A model generated the notes under the pieces. It searched no databases, had not been told where the DNA came from, and was given only the letters and a program-made list of their open reading frames with translations. Made by a program: the position numbers and the translations under genes. From the IMG/VR virus record IMGVR_UViG_3300021962_000104, positions 1 through 62,063 of that record: a stretch of 62,063 nucleotides of DNA, one strand, 5' to 3'. Position 1 is the stretch's first letter. Each line of letters begins with the position of its first letter. Below, piece by piece: positions 14,464 to 23,108 of this stretch. Source of the DNA: a virus.

Positions 14464-15117
14464 ATGAAAGTTTATATTGGTCCTTACAAGAACTGGTTTG
14501 GTCCGTATCAGCTCGCTGAGTGGATCTGTTTCTGGACAAAATTTCGTGACAAGACTACCACCTATATGGAGAAGCCTGACTATGTTTACAAGTTGGGCGA
14601 GTGGCTTGCCTACGGCAGAATCTCACCCGAGAATAATTTCAATCTCGATGAACTCAACAATCTGATGCAGAGGGTCAAAGAGCGCGAGTATTACGAGACA
14701 TGGCTGTACAAGTTTCTGTTTTGGATTGACAGCAAGAGAAAGCGCAAGATCAAGGTTCGCATTGACAAGTACGATACTTGGTCAATGGATAATACTCTAG
14801 CGCACATCATTCATCCGATGCTGGTACAGTTGCAGGCGACGCAGCACGGTTCACCTCTGATTGACGACGAGGATGTACCCGAGGAACTGCGTAGCACTTC
14901 TTGCGCACCAAAACAAAACGAGTGGGATGTTGACAACAATCACTTCCGTCGTTGGGACTGGGTGCTGAACGAAATGATCTTTGCGTTTGAGTCACGCACC
15001 CATGATGTCCTCGAACACGACAATGACTGGACTCTAGATGACCAGGAGCGTCACGAGGAGCGCATGCGCAACGGTTTCCGTTTGTTCGGCAAGTATTATC
15101 AGAATCTTTGGGATTGA
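14464..15117 (+). CDS. Conserved phage hypothetical protein, 217 aa
   Basis: MKVYIGPYKNWFGPYQLAE at the start and IDKYDTWSMDNTLAHIIHP, HGSPLIDDEDVP and WVLNEMIFAFESR further on are motifs I have seen in unnamed proteins of many tailed phages. It is rich in Trp and Tyr. I know no function. It begins one base after the preceding stop codon. Confidence 0.7.
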   Translation: MKVYIGPYKNWFGPYQLAEWICFWTKFRDKTTTYMEKPDYVYKLGEWLAYGRISPENNFNLDELNNLMQRVKEREYYETWLYKFLFWIDSKRKRKIKVRIDKYDTWSMDNTLAHIIHPMLVQLQATQHGSPLIDDEDVPEELRSTSCAPKQNEWDVDNNHFRRWDWVLNEMIFAFESRTHDVLEHDNDWTLDDQERHEERMRNGFRLFGKYYQNLWD

Positions 15118-15118
15118 A

Positions 15119-15313
15119 ATGAAAACTCACGTTCGTATTCCATACAATCCACGCAAGCGAGAACATTTGCTTGCCTATGCACACTTTGTCAAGTATAATA
15201 GTTGGAAAGATGGATGTCAGTTTGAACTCAGTCCAGAATGGCTCGATGTTCCTTCCATGTGTAAGGATATGACGCTCAGGTATTATCTAGAAAGTGCGAT
15301 GAAAAATTTATGA
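15119..15313 (+). CDS. Hypothetical protein, 64 aa
   Basis: Starts at ATG 15119, one base after the previous stop. Basic first half (THVRIPYNPRKREHLLAYA). Not recognised. A promoter-like sequence lies within it. Confidence 0.45.
   Translation: MKTHVRIPYNPRKREHLLAYAHFVKYNSWKDGCQFELSPEWLDVPSMCKDMTLRYYLESAMKNL
15171..15199 (+). promoter_or_regulatory. Possible internal promoter TTGCCT-N17-TATAAT
   Basis: TTGCCT (15171-15176), 17 bases, TATAAT (15194-15199), inside a small gene. No ATG at +7. It could drive the 15310-16733 genes. Confidence 0.45.
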
Positions 15314-15477
15314 ACGAACGAATTAGAGAACTTGCGGAATATTGCGGATACAATGGTGATTACTGCACTGAAGATTTTTCCCTAGAGATGTTCGCCGAGT
15401 TGATTATTCGGGAGTGTATTGATATTGTTCCTTGGCAATATGAAGAAAAAATAAAAAATCATTTTGGAGTTGAGTGA
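15310..15477 (+). CDS. Conserved small phage protein, 55 aa
   Basis: ATG 15310 overlaps the previous stop (ATGA). MNERIRELAEYCG at the start and FAELIIRECIDIV then HFGVE at the end match a small unnamed family I know from many tailed phages. Function unknown. Confidence 0.6.
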   Translation: MNERIRELAEYCGYNGDYCTEDFSLEMFAELIIRECIDIVPWQYEEKIKNHFGVE

Positions 15478-15680
15478 TGCGTTTTAAGACAGACAAGATT
15501 ATCAAGTCAAGAATCATCGAAACTGAATACGGTGTCGTGTATCGTTGCAACATGGAAGGAACCCAGTGGGAAAGACTTTATGGCGAAACTTGGGAGCCTG
15601 TGTTCTTTGGTGAAGAGGACGAGTGTGAAGAAGAATTCATTCGATACTTTTATGAAAAGAATGGAGCATGTGAGTTATGA
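15477..15680 (+). CDS. Hypothetical acidic protein, 67 aa
   Basis: Starts at ATG 15477 (overlaps the previous stop; GGAG upstream). Contains many Trp/Glu residues (EGTQWERLYGETWEPVFFG) and an acidic run. Not recognised. Confidence 0.5.
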   Translation: MRFKTDKIIKSRIIETEYGVVYRCNMEGTQWERLYGETWEPVFFGEEDECEEEFIRYFYEKNGACEL

Positions 15681-15985
15681 TGGTCTATACAAACACTCGC
15701 TTCAAGCACAAAAAGAAGCGCAAGGTCAATCCTGCTAATGTAGCCAAGAAGTTGACCAAGAGTCAACAGGCTGCGCTGTATGATCCTGCGCCGATGCCGA
15801 AGTACAAGACATACGATCGTTCAATACCTTCGTTGTCTACTTCTGCGCATAACACAGAGCGCACGGAGAGCACCAAGTACACTGGCACATTAGTCAAGGG
15901 CATTGCGACTATGCATAAGTCCAACGCTGTGCCGATCATTGATGAGCAACAGGCGATTGAGGTCGCCACCATGAGGAGAAACTAA
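15677..15985 (+). CDS. Conserved phage hypothetical protein, 102 aa
   Basis: A basic N-terminus (RFKHKKKRKVNPANVAKK) is followed by a low-complexity Ser/Thr middle and the segment HKSNAVPIIDEQQAIEVAT, which recurs in unnamed proteins of many phages. It probably has little fixed structure in the first half. Function unknown. Confidence 0.6.
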   Translation: MMVYTNTRFKHKKKRKVNPANVAKKLTKSQQAALYDPAPMPKYKTYDRSIPSLSTSAHNTERTESTKYTGTLVKGIATMHKSNAVPIIDEQQAIEVATMRRN

Positions 15986-16569
15986 TGACTGATCGTTTTG
16001 ATCTTGAGCAGCAGATTATGGGCTGCTGGCAAATTGTTGATGATCTCAAGGTTCTGTTTGAGAATGTGGTGGAAAATGAAAATCTAACCAAGGATGCAAT
16101 CTCAAACGTGGTCCTGGGTCTGGAAGAACTTTATCAGATGAAGTTTGATAAACTGTTCCGCACCTTTGAGAAAGTCACCAAGGATGAGTGGAATCGCAGC
16201 TGGGAAAGGGGCATGGCTGCGGCTGCTGAATTTGAGCAAGCCACTAAGGCGAACTGGGACTTGATTGCTAAGGTTAACAGAGAACGCGAAGCAGAGATTC
16301 AACAGGCACGCGATTATCTGGCTAAATATTTGAATGAGTTCCCAGAGCATGATCAGGGCGACATTCGTGTGTTCGCTGCATATGAATTGCTCAGCGGGAA
16401 TGATGAGCAAGATCGCTTCAACGAAGTCTTTGATAAGATAGATAAGATGATCGTTGAAGAAGAATCATTCCCTGATCGTCCACATGTTGTAGGAAACTGG
16501 AACGGAGATGTGGCTGAACCAGAGCAGATTGATTGGGTAGAAGAACAACAAAAGGAAAGACCATTTTAG
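15985..16569 (+). CDS. Conserved coiled-coil phage protein, 194 aa
   Basis: FDLEQQIMGCWQIVDDLKVLF near the start is a widely shared phage motif (quoted in part: QQIMGCWQIVDDLKVL). The central part is a long helix rich in Glu, Lys and Trp and the C-terminus is acidic. Function unknown. It starts at the A of the previous gene's TAA (TAATG). Confidence 0.6.
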   Translation: MTDRFDLEQQIMGCWQIVDDLKVLFENVVENENLTKDAISNVVLGLEELYQMKFDKLFRTFEKVTKDEWNRSWERGMAAAAEFEQATKANWDLIAKVNREREAEIQQARDYLAKYLNEFPEHDQGDIRVFAAYELLSGNDEQDRFNEVFDKIDKMIVEEESFPDRPHVVGNWNGDVAEPEQIDWVEEQQKERPF

Positions 16570-16733
16570 TCTATCATAAATCTCCTTGTATTAGAGTATG
16601 CAAACTTGACAGCCAGAACGTGTGTACTGGCTGTTTTCGCACGCTTGACGAAATATCAGGCTGGATTCGTTTGACTTTGGAGGAGAGAGACTATATAATG
16701 AGAAGATGTGAATTGAGTAAAGCAAACACGTGA
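16533..16733 (+). CDS. DUF1289-like Cys-rich protein
   Basis: The segment SPCIRVCKLD-VCTGCFRTLDEI, then GWIRLTLEERDYIM, is the DUF1289 pattern (four Cys, probably binding metal or Fe-S). Start uncertain: TTG 16533 is the first usual start but lies 37 bases inside the previous gene and has no ribosome site. An AAGGA at 16553-16557 is well placed for a rare ATT start at 16563, which would give a 56-residue protein of normal DUF1289 size. The function of the family is not known to me. Confidence 0.6.
   Translation: MGRRTTKGKTILVYHKSPCIRVCKLDSQNVCTGCFRTLDEISGWIRLTLEERDYIMRRCELSKANT
16671..16699 (+). promoter_or_regulatory. Promoter TTGACT-N17-TATAAT with ATG at +7
   Basis: -35 TTGACT (16671-16676), -10 TATAAT (16694-16699), and ATG at 16706. 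Here the ATG is followed directly by TGA, so it cannot be a start codon for a protein; this suggests the ATG is part of the promoter (initiator). It would drive the glycosyltransferase genes. Confidence 0.65.
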
Positions 16734-17479
16734 AAGTTAGTATAATTACACCAACAACTGGTAATCCAATGCTCGCTCACTGCATCACTTCGGTGCGTGA
16801 GCAAACCTATGAGAACATAGAACATATCGTTGTCGTTGACGGCAAAGAGCGTTTGGAAAAGTCAGTATCTGTTTACAATCACCTACGTTTCCCAACGTTG
16901 CCAGATGAGCACGTCTGCGTTCTGCCGTATCCTACTGGTATTGATCGCTACAATGGTCATCGCGTTTATGGCGCAGCCACCTATTTTGCTGATGGCGACT
17001 TTCATATGTGGCTGGATGAAGACAATGTGCTGGAACCCAATCACGTTGAGAGTCTAGTAAAGTTGGTGCAAGAAAAGAATTTAGACTGGGCATTTTCTTT
17101 CCGCAAGATCATTGACGAAAACGGTTTATACATCTGCAATGATGACTGCGAGAGTCTTGGGCTGTGGGCAAGTATCCTACACCCAGAAGATTATTTCGTG
17201 GATGTGAATTGTTACTTCATTAAGAAGCAAGTGGCTGTTGGAATCTCTCCTGTTTGGTATCGCAAGTTTCGTGAGCCAGGACAGATGGAGATTGATCGCG
17301 CAATTGCCACTGTGTTGATGCACAAGCAAAATAACTTGAAGTACGATACCACTCGCGACTACACAGTGAAATATAGAGTTGGTAACACAGGTCTCTCGGT
17401 GCAAAGAGAATTCTTTGAGAAAGGTAATGCTGAGATGCTAAGAAGACACAATGGTAATTTACCTTGGAGAGCAATATGA
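16730..17479 (+). CDS. Family 2 (GT-A) glycosyltransferase
   Basis: 249 residues from GTG 16730 (overlaps the previous stop, GTGA). KVSIITPTTGNPMLAHCI and IEHIVVVDGKE are the GT2 N-terminal strands; HMWLDEDNVLEPN is the DxD-bearing strand (about residues 95-107). The C-terminal region holds Trp/Tyr-rich acceptor-site segments. It likely transfers a sugar from a nucleotide donor to a phage or host acceptor. The next gene is a second transferase, so the two may act in sequence. Confidence 0.8.
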   Translation: MKVSIITPTTGNPMLAHCITSVREQTYENIEHIVVVDGKERLEKSVSVYNHLRFPTLPDEHVCVLPYPTGIDRYNGHRVYGAATYFADGDFHMWLDEDNVLEPNHVESLVKLVQEKNLDWAFSFRKIIDENGLYICNDDCESLGLWASILHPEDYFVDVNCYFIKKQVAVGISPVWYRKFREPGQMEIDRAIATVLMHKQNNLKYDTTRDYTVKYRVGNTGLSVQREFFEKGNAEMLRRHNGNLPWRAI

Positions 17480-18189
17480 ATCCGTGCATAGTTTCTTTCT
17501 TTATGGACAATGTCGATATGAAGACGGTTGGTCTTCAAAAGTCAGTGGTTGAGAAATACAATAAGAGTAAAGTGAAGCACTATATCATTAAAGTTGATGT
17601 GCCGCCAGGAGTTGCATATGACTACTTCTGGGCAATCAATGGATATAAGTGCCCACCAATGGCAGAGCATGACATTCCAAAACAAATGGAGCATGATGTA
17701 ATCTTCTTCTTGGATATTGATGCTATTCCTCTACATGAAGATGCCATTGATTTGTTTATACAAGGTGCTGCTGATGGAAAGTTGATGGGTAATGCACAGC
17801 GATCCAACCATATACAAAACAATCAACATGTTTTTGCAGCACCATCTTGTGTTGCAATGTCAGCAGAGTCATACCAGAAAATGGGGATGCCATCTTCATA
17901 TGAGAATCAGCGAGGAGATGTCACAGAAGAGTGGACTTACAAAGCCGAAGAATTTGACATACCAGTTGAATTGTACATGCCTTTGAAATTCGAAAGTCCA
18001 CCACAAAGATATGCGTGGGAAGGTGATCAACCACCACACTGGGCACTTGCTGATGGTATGCCAGTTTATGGATTGGGTACTACATACGGAACTGCTGAAA
18101 AAGAATTGTTTTTTCACAACTTCCAGATTAGAATAGAAGGTCAGAAAGAAAGATTTTGGCGTAAATGTGAAGAGGTGTTGAATGGCTAA
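17476..18189 (+). CDS. Glycosyltransferase-like protein
   Basis: 237 residues from ATG 17476 (4-base overlap with the previous gene). VIFFLDIDAIPLHEDAIDL is a DxD-bearing strand typical of GT-A enzymes. WTYKAEEFDIPVELYMP and WALADGMPVYGLGTTYG follow. I do not recognise the exact family. It is paired with the GT2 gene upstream. Confidence 0.55.
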   Translation: MNPCIVSFFMDNVDMKTVGLQKSVVEKYNKSKVKHYIIKVDVPPGVAYDYFWAINGYKCPPMAEHDIPKQMEHDVIFFLDIDAIPLHEDAIDLFIQGAADGKLMGNAQRSNHIQNNQHVFAAPSCVAMSAESYQKMGMPSSYENQRGDVTEEWTYKAEEFDIPVELYMPLKFESPPQRYAWEGDQPPHWALADGMPVYGLGTTYGTAEKELFFHNFQIRIEGQKERFWRKCEEVLNG

Positions 18190-18382
18190 TCGTTCGGATT
18201 TTCATAAGGCAAAGTTGCCACGTGTGCTCAAGCGAGCATTGACTATGGGTGAAGTGCGTGGCGCCGATGCGCACCAAGCAGGTGCACTAAGACGTATGTT
18301 TGTTGAAGCGCATGCTAATCATGTAGCATTTAAGAATCGTAGATCCGACCAGCATTATCGTGATGCTGAAGTTGATGAATGA
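18182..18382 (+). CDS. Small basic conserved hypothetical, 66 aa
   Basis: KLPRVLKRALTMGEVRGAD and GALRRMFVEAHANHVAFKN suggest two basic helices. Not recognised by function. It overlaps the upstream gene by 8 bases and ends just before the tRNA gene. Confidence 0.55.
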   Translation: MANRSDFHKAKLPRVLKRALTMGEVRGADAHQAGALRRMFVEAHANHVAFKNRRSDQHYRDAEVDE

Positions 18383-18387
18383 ATAAT

Positions 18388-18462
18388 TGCGGGGTAGTTC
18401 AGTAGCAGAACGCTGGACTCATAATCCAGAGGTCGGTGGTGCAACTCCATCCCCCGCTACCA
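18388..18462 (+). tRNA. tRNA-Met (anticodon CAT), CCA encoded
   Basis: 75 bases including an encoded CCA. D stem GTTC/GAAC, anticodon stem CTGGA/TCCAG with loop CTCATAA, T stem GGTGG/CCATC. Acceptor pairs 2-7 are GC-rich, but positions 1 and 72 are both U and do not pair. A 1:72 mismatch is an initiator-tRNA feature, but the three GC pairs typical of initiator anticodon stems are absent. A CAT anticodon could also be lysidine-modified and read AUA (Ile). Identity is therefore Met or Ile2. Confidence 0.9.
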
Positions 18463-18466
18463 TTTT

Positions 18467-18784
18467 ATGCATAGCCTATCGGATTTAAAGAAACTCTTAC
18501 GGGAACATGGACGGGAGATCTTAGATGCTCCTGGCATGTACTTACAAACTGATTATGAACTTTGGACAATGAAGTTTGATCAGTATTATTGCGATGGTGA
18601 ATTGATCAAACGCAAAGACATTGTCAAATATCTAAAAGCAACACAAAGGAAAATCAATGAGCGTAAAAGCAGCAAAGTTAGTGACAGCCGAAGAAGTGCT
18701 GGGAGAAGTGGTGAGCGAAACAGAAAAGTTTCTAACACTAAAAAACCCCGTGGTCGTCGCATTACAGCAAACAAACGACGGTAG
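18467..18784 (+). CDS. Hypothetical protein, 105 aa, long overlap with next gene
   Basis: MHSLSDLKKLLREHGREIL and MKFDQYYCDGELIKRKDIV look like a real globular part. The last 42 residues (Ser/Arg/Lys-rich) are read out of frame inside the next gene (128-base overlap) and may be disordered. It begins four bases after the tRNA and may be cotranscribed. Function unknown. Confidence 0.5.
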   Translation: MHSLSDLKKLLREHGREILDAPGMYLQTDYELWTMKFDQYYCDGELIKRKDIVKYLKATQRKINERKSSKVSDSRRSAGRSGERNRKVSNTKKPRGRRITANKRR

Positions 18785-18950
18785 AATGGCAATGGGCTTC
18801 TTGCCTTTCATGCCATATGTGAATGAACCAGTCAAGATTCCACTAGACAAGATTGTAGTCCTAGAAGAAGTTGACGACAACATGAAGAACCAGTATAATA
18901 CTGTCTTTGGAGGAATTGTTACTCCGCCCAAGACATTGATTACTGGATGA
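18657..18950 (+). CDS. Conserved hypothetical protein next to DNA polymerase, 97 aa
   Basis: Probably beta-rich: PVVVALQQTNDGRMAMGFL and KIPLDKIVVLEEVDDNMKN. AAAGGAAA lies just upstream of ATG 18657. Similar small genes sit before gene 43 in other aquatic T4-like phages as I recall, but I know no function. It overlaps the polymerase start by 4 bases. Confidence 0.6.
   Translation: MSVKAAKLVTAEEVLGEVVSETEKFLTLKNPVVVALQQTNDGRMAMGFLPFMPYVNEPVKIPLDKIVVLEEVDDNMKNQYNTVFGGIVTPPKTLITG
18871..18899 (+). promoter_or_regulatory. Promoter TTGACG-N17-TATAAT before DNA polymerase
   Basis: -35 TTGACG (18871-18876), -10 TATAAT (18894-18899), 48 bases before the polymerase ATG. Inside the upstream gene; no ATG at +7. 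Confidence 0.5.
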
Positions 18951-21466
18951 AGTTTTACACAAACATACAGCTCTACGGACGATTCATACTCTATCGCGGC
19001 ATCGAAGACGGCAAACACTTTGCTCGTCGCGTAGAGTATCGTCCAACTTTCTTTGTTCCCGCAAAGAGCAAGTCAGAGTATCGCACTCTCAATGGTGAAT
19101 ATGTAGAGCCAATTGAACCTGGGAATATTTCTGACTGTCGCGAATTCCTTGAGCGATACAAAGAAGTTGATACATTCCCAATCTATGGGAACAATCGCTA
19201 TGAGTATGCGTTCATTGCTGATGAATACCCAGAAGATATTTTCTGGGATCGCGATTCAGTCAATGTAACTTATTTGGATATTGAGGTCAGTTCTGAGAAC
19301 GGATTCCCTGATCCAAGGGAAGCCATTGATGAGGTCATTGCCATTACAATCAAGCAAGGCAAGCAGATCACATCGTTTGGTTTAGGTGATTACACACCTG
19401 CAGAGGGTGTCATTTATTATAGGTGCAAAGATGAGCGTGAGTTACTTTCTCGTTTTATTGATTGTTGGTCTGTACGTTATCCTGATGTTATCACAGGATG
19501 GAACGTAAAGTTTTTTGACGTTCCGTATCTGCTTCGCCGCATTGTTCGTGTTCTAGGTGAGGATAAAGCCAATCTAATCTCACCTTGGAAAAAGATCAAT
19601 GAGCGTGAAGTGTTCATGATGAATCGTGAGCAGCTGTGCTATGACATCTATGGCATCTCTACGCTAGATTATCTGGATCTGTATAAGAAGTATTCCTTCA
19701 CTCCGCAAGAGTCATATCGTCTGGATCACATTGCGTTCTCTGAATTGGGTGAGCGCAAGTTGGATTATTCAGAATACGAAAGTCTACAAAATCTCTACAG
19801 GAAAGATTATCAGAAGTTCATGGAGTATAACATCCGTGACGTGGAACTGGTAGAGAGACTCAACGACAAAGGCAGATTGATTGAGTTGGCGCTGACTCTG
19901 GCGTATGACAACAAGGTGAACTACGAAGATGTGTTTACTCAGGTGCGCATGTGGGATGCGATCATCTACAATCATCTAAAGAAGAAGAACATTGTCATTC
20001 CGCAGATGAAGCGTGGCGTGAAGCACTCTGCGTACGAAGGTGCGTATGTCAAGGATCCGCAAGTTGGATCGCATGATTGGGTTGCGTCGTTCGATCTAAA
20101 CTCACTGTATCCGCATCTAATCATGCAGTACAATATCTCAATGGAAACACTGATCAAGCCTGAGAAGTATTCCACTGAAATGCACGCAACCAAAGTCAAC
20201 GTGCAATCTCTGCTAGATCAGACCAAGGATCTAGAATTCCTCAAGGAACAGAAAGCAACTGTCACTCCCAACTATCAGTTCTTCCGTACCAATAAGCAGG
20301 GGCTATTGGGCGAGATCATGGACAGCATGTATCAAGATCGTTCGCGCTATAAGAAACTTGCGCTACAGGCGCAGAAGAAAATACAAAAGGTCAAGGATGA
20401 TCCAAACCAAGTAGAGTATCTGGAGAAAGAGATCTCAAGATACACTAACCTGCAGTTGGCAAAGAAGGTCACACTAAACTCTGCGTATGGTGCGATTGGT
20501 AATCAATACTTCCGATTCTTTGACGTTGCGATGGCTGAAGCAGTCACCACTGCAGGTCAGTTGTCTATTCGCTGGATTGAGAAGAAGATGAACGAATATC
20601 TAAACAATCTTCTCAAGACTAAGAAGGATTATGTCATTGCTTCTGACACCGACTCAATCTATCTGAATCTATCTGGTCTGGTCAAGCAGATGAAACTGGA
20701 TACCAGCGATAAGAAGCGTGTGATTCGTTTACTTGATAAAGTCTGTGAAGAGCGACTACAGAAAGTCATTGATGATTCATATTCAGAGCTGGCAACTTAT
20801 GTCAATGCCTATGCTCAGAAGATGCAGATGAAACGAGAGTCGCTGGCTGATCGTGCAATCTGGACTGCCAAGAAAAGATATATTCTCAATGTGTATAACA
20901 GCGAGGGTGTTGAGTACGCTGAACCCAAACTCAAGATCATGGGTCTTGAGGCAGTCAAATCATCAACTCCGTATGCGTGCCGCGAGAAGATTAAGGAAGC
21001 ACTCAAGGTGATCATGGAGAAGGATGAGAACACAATGATTGACTTCATTGACAGCTTCCGCGAAGAGTTTAGTAGATTGCCGATTGAAGAAATTTCCTTT
21101 CCTCGCAGCGTAAATGGAACCACGCAGTATGCCGACGCCAAAGATATCTTCAAGAAAGGTACACCAATTCATGTGAAAGGTGCATTGATCTATAATCATC
21201 TAATCAATGAGAAGAGACTAAATAAGAAATACGAAACGATCAAGGAAGGCGAGAAGATCAAGTTTTGTTATTTGAAACAACCTAATCCATTTAGAAATAA
21301 CACCATCGCATTCATTAATGCATTGCCAAAGGAAATTGGTGCTGATGAATACATCGACTTTGATCTTCAGTTCGATAAGTCATTTGTTGAACCTCTAAAA
21401 ATTATCCTCGATTGTATTGGTTGGAGAATACAAAAGGTTTCATCACTAGAGGATTTTTTCGCATGA
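18947..21466 (+). CDS. 43: DNA polymerase, family B (T4 gp43)
   Basis: 839 residues (T4 gp43 is 898). 3'-5' exonuclease motifs: VTYLDIEVSSE (Exo I), the Exo II region with ITGWNVKFFDVPYLLRRI, and MEYNIRDVELVERL (Exo III). Polymerase motifs: SFDLNSLYPHLIMQYNIS (motif A), KKVTLNSAYGAIGNQY (motif B), VIASDTDSIYLNL (motif C). The C-terminal end (RIQKVSSLEDFFA) is a clamp-binding-type tail. It replicates phage DNA with gp45, gp44/62, gp41 and gp61, all present here. Confidence 0.95.
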   Translation: MKFYTNIQLYGRFILYRGIEDGKHFARRVEYRPTFFVPAKSKSEYRTLNGEYVEPIEPGNISDCREFLERYKEVDTFPIYGNNRYEYAFIADEYPEDIFWDRDSVNVTYLDIEVSSENGFPDPREAIDEVIAITIKQGKQITSFGLGDYTPAEGVIYYRCKDERELLSRFIDCWSVRYPDVITGWNVKFFDVPYLLRRIVRVLGEDKANLISPWKKINEREVFMMNREQLCYDIYGISTLDYLDLYKKYSFTPQESYRLDHIAFSELGERKLDYSEYESLQNLYRKDYQKFMEYNIRDVELVERLNDKGRLIELALTLAYDNKVNYEDVFTQVRMWDAIIYNHLKKKNIVIPQMKRGVKHSAYEGAYVKDPQVGSHDWVASFDLNSLYPHLIMQYNISMETLIKPEKYSTEMHATKVNVQSLLDQTKDLEFLKEQKATVTPNYQFFRTNKQGLLGEIMDSMYQDRSRYKKLALQAQKKIQKVKDDPNQVEYLEKEISRYTNLQLAKKVTLNSAYGAIGNQYFRFFDVAMAEAVTTAGQLSIRWIEKKMNEYLNNLLKTKKDYVIASDTDSIYLNLSGLVKQMKLDTSDKKRVIRLLDKVCEERLQKVIDDSYSELATYVNAYAQKMQMKRESLADRAIWTAKKRYILNVYNSEGVEYAEPKLKIMGLEAVKSSTPYACREKIKEALKVIMEKDENTMIDFIDSFREEFSRLPIEEISFPRSVNGTTQYADAKDIFKKGTPIHVKGALIYNHLINEKRLNKKYETIKEGEKIKFCYLKQPNPFRNNTIAFINALPKEIGADEYIDFDLQFDKSFVEPLKIILDCIGWRIQKVSSLEDFFA

Positions 21467-22149
21467 TTACTGTCATAACCCCTACAATGTGGAAAGCACA
21501 AGAAATAAATGTAATGCTTCCAAAATTGAATGAGCATGAATTAATTGGCGAGATTATTATTATTGACAACGACCCAAGTCATAAGAATGAGAACACTTGT
21601 TCCTTATCCAAGGTGACTTATCTCACATTTGGCGAAAACATATACTGTAATCCTGCATGGAATCGCGGTTATGAAGTTGCTAAGTATGATAAGTTAATGT
21701 TTATTAATGACGACGCATCATTCACAATCACTCTAATTGATGCAATTCATGATGTCATAACTGAAGATAATGGTATGATAGTTGCAAGCCCAGAAAGTGT
21801 GCTCGAGTCGATTTCTGGTAACTATGTATTGAGAGAAACACCTAGTAAGAATATATCATTTAAACCAATACCACAACCTAGACATAAGTGTGCAATCACA
21901 TTTGGTATACATAAAAAAAACTACACAATAATTCCTGAGCAATTAAAAATTCATCGCGGAGACACCTTCCTATTTGGTATGTGTATGAAAAACAAGAAAC
22001 AGAATTTAGCAACACACAATGCTGAATTCAGAACTAAGATGTCAACTACAATCAGGTCAGACAGAAGATTTAGAGAAGTAACTAGAAAAGATGCTGAACT
22101 TGGTGCACAGATTTGGCAAGAATATGAATTGAGAGGTATAGTAAATTGA
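21463..22149 (+). CDS. GT2-like glycosyltransferase
   Basis: 228 residues from ATG 21463, overlapping the polymerase stop (ATGA). MITVITPTMWKAQEINVML and IGEIIIIDNDPS are GT2-type N-terminal strands, and KLMFINDDASFTITL holds the acidic metal-binding residues. NPAWNRGYEVAKYD is also typical of GT2. A glycosyltransferase inserted between polymerase and recombination genes is unusual. The acceptor is unknown. Confidence 0.65.
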   Translation: MITVITPTMWKAQEINVMLPKLNEHELIGEIIIIDNDPSHKNENTCSLSKVTYLTFGENIYCNPAWNRGYEVAKYDKLMFINDDASFTITLIDAIHDVITEDNGMIVASPESVLESISGNYVLRETPSKNISFKPIPQPRHKCAITFGIHKKNYTIIPEQLKIHRGDTFLFGMCMKNKKQNLATHNAEFRTKMSTTIRSDRRFREVTRKDAELGAQIWQEYELRGIVN

Positions 22150-22159
22150 GAAATATACT

Positions 22160-23107
22160 ATGATATTTCTATTATTTCTTGCAGGATTCATGCTATCTTC
22201 TGTAGCAGCATATTACTCAATTATTGGTCTCATCGCAATATTTCCTGGTGCAATGGTTGCTATTGTTGCTATGGGTGTTACGCTTGAGTTCGCCAAACTG
22301 GTTGCTGCATCATGGTTGTATAGATGTTGGGATACAGCTCCGAGATTTCTCAAATACTATTTAAGTGCTGCAGTTTTCGTACTTATGTTCATCACCTCTA
22401 TGGGTATCTTTGGATTTCTTTCCAAAGCGCACATAGAATCATCTACTCCAACAGGTGATCTATCAGCCAAGGTTGAACTGATACAAACAAAGATTGATTC
22501 TAGATTAGAAGCCATTGATGCTGAAAAGAAAAATGTTGAAACTGCTAGAGCTGCCATTGTACAATTAGATGCTCAGGTAACTGCACGCATGGGTATTCTT
22601 TCCAGCACTGATGCAGCCCAAGGAATTAGATTACGCAGAGAACAACAGGCTGAGAGAGATCTGTACGCAACTCAAATACAAACCGCGCAGAATAAGATAG
22701 ATGTATATAATCTAGAAGTGATAAGCAATCAAGAAGAAAAGACCAAACTGAATACTGAATTACGCAAGATAGAAATTGAGGTTGGTCCTCTGAAATACAT
22801 TGCTGAACTTATCTACGGAGAAGAAGCCAAAGATCATTTTGACAGTGCTGTTCGTGCTGTAATCATTCTACTTGTGCTTGTATTTGATCCACTTGCTGTA
22901 TTTCTATTATTGGCTGCAAACGTATCTCTGTTAGCAAGAACCAAAGAAATTGACAAACCAGTCAATACAGAGTATAATGATACTGATGGGAATGATGATA
23001 GTGATACCTATAATTTTATTATGGGTAATGATCATAACATAAAACCAGTTGATGAAAATGTAGTTGATCATAAAAGTGTTTGGATGCCTTGGTACAAGAG
23101 GAAATAA
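22160..23107 (+). CDS. Membrane protein with central coiled coil
   Basis: 315 residues. Three hydrophobic segments lie in the first 95 residues ([55 protein letters not shown]). A coiled coil follows (about 105-210, [19 protein letters not shown]). A further membrane segment ([19 protein letters not shown]) and an acidic, Asn-rich tail end the protein. Similar proteins occur in other aquatic T4-like phages. It may organise membrane-linked replication or lysis timing; no function is known. Confidence 0.7.
   Translation: MIFLLFLAGFMLSSVAAYYSIIGLIAIFPGAMVAIVAMGVTLEFAKLVAASWLYRCWDTAPRFLKYYLSAAVFVLMFITSMGIFGFLSKAHIESSTPTGDLSAKVELIQTKIDSRLEAIDAEKKNVETARAAIVQLDAQVTARMGILSSTDAAQGIRLRREQQAERDLYATQIQTAQNKIDVYNLEVISNQEEKTKLNTELRKIEIEVGPLKYIAELIYGEEAKDHFDSAVRAVIILLVLVFDPLAVFLLLAANVSLLARTKEIDKPVNTEYNDTDGNDDSDTYNFIMGNDHNIKPVDENVVDHKSVWMPWYKRK
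22950..22978 (+). promoter_or_regulatory. Perfect-consensus promoter before uvsX
   Basis: TTGACA (22950-22955), 17 bases, TATAAT (22973-22978), inside the 3' end of the membrane-protein gene, 136 bases before the uvsX start at 23109. Confidence 0.55.
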
Positions 23108-23108
23108 T

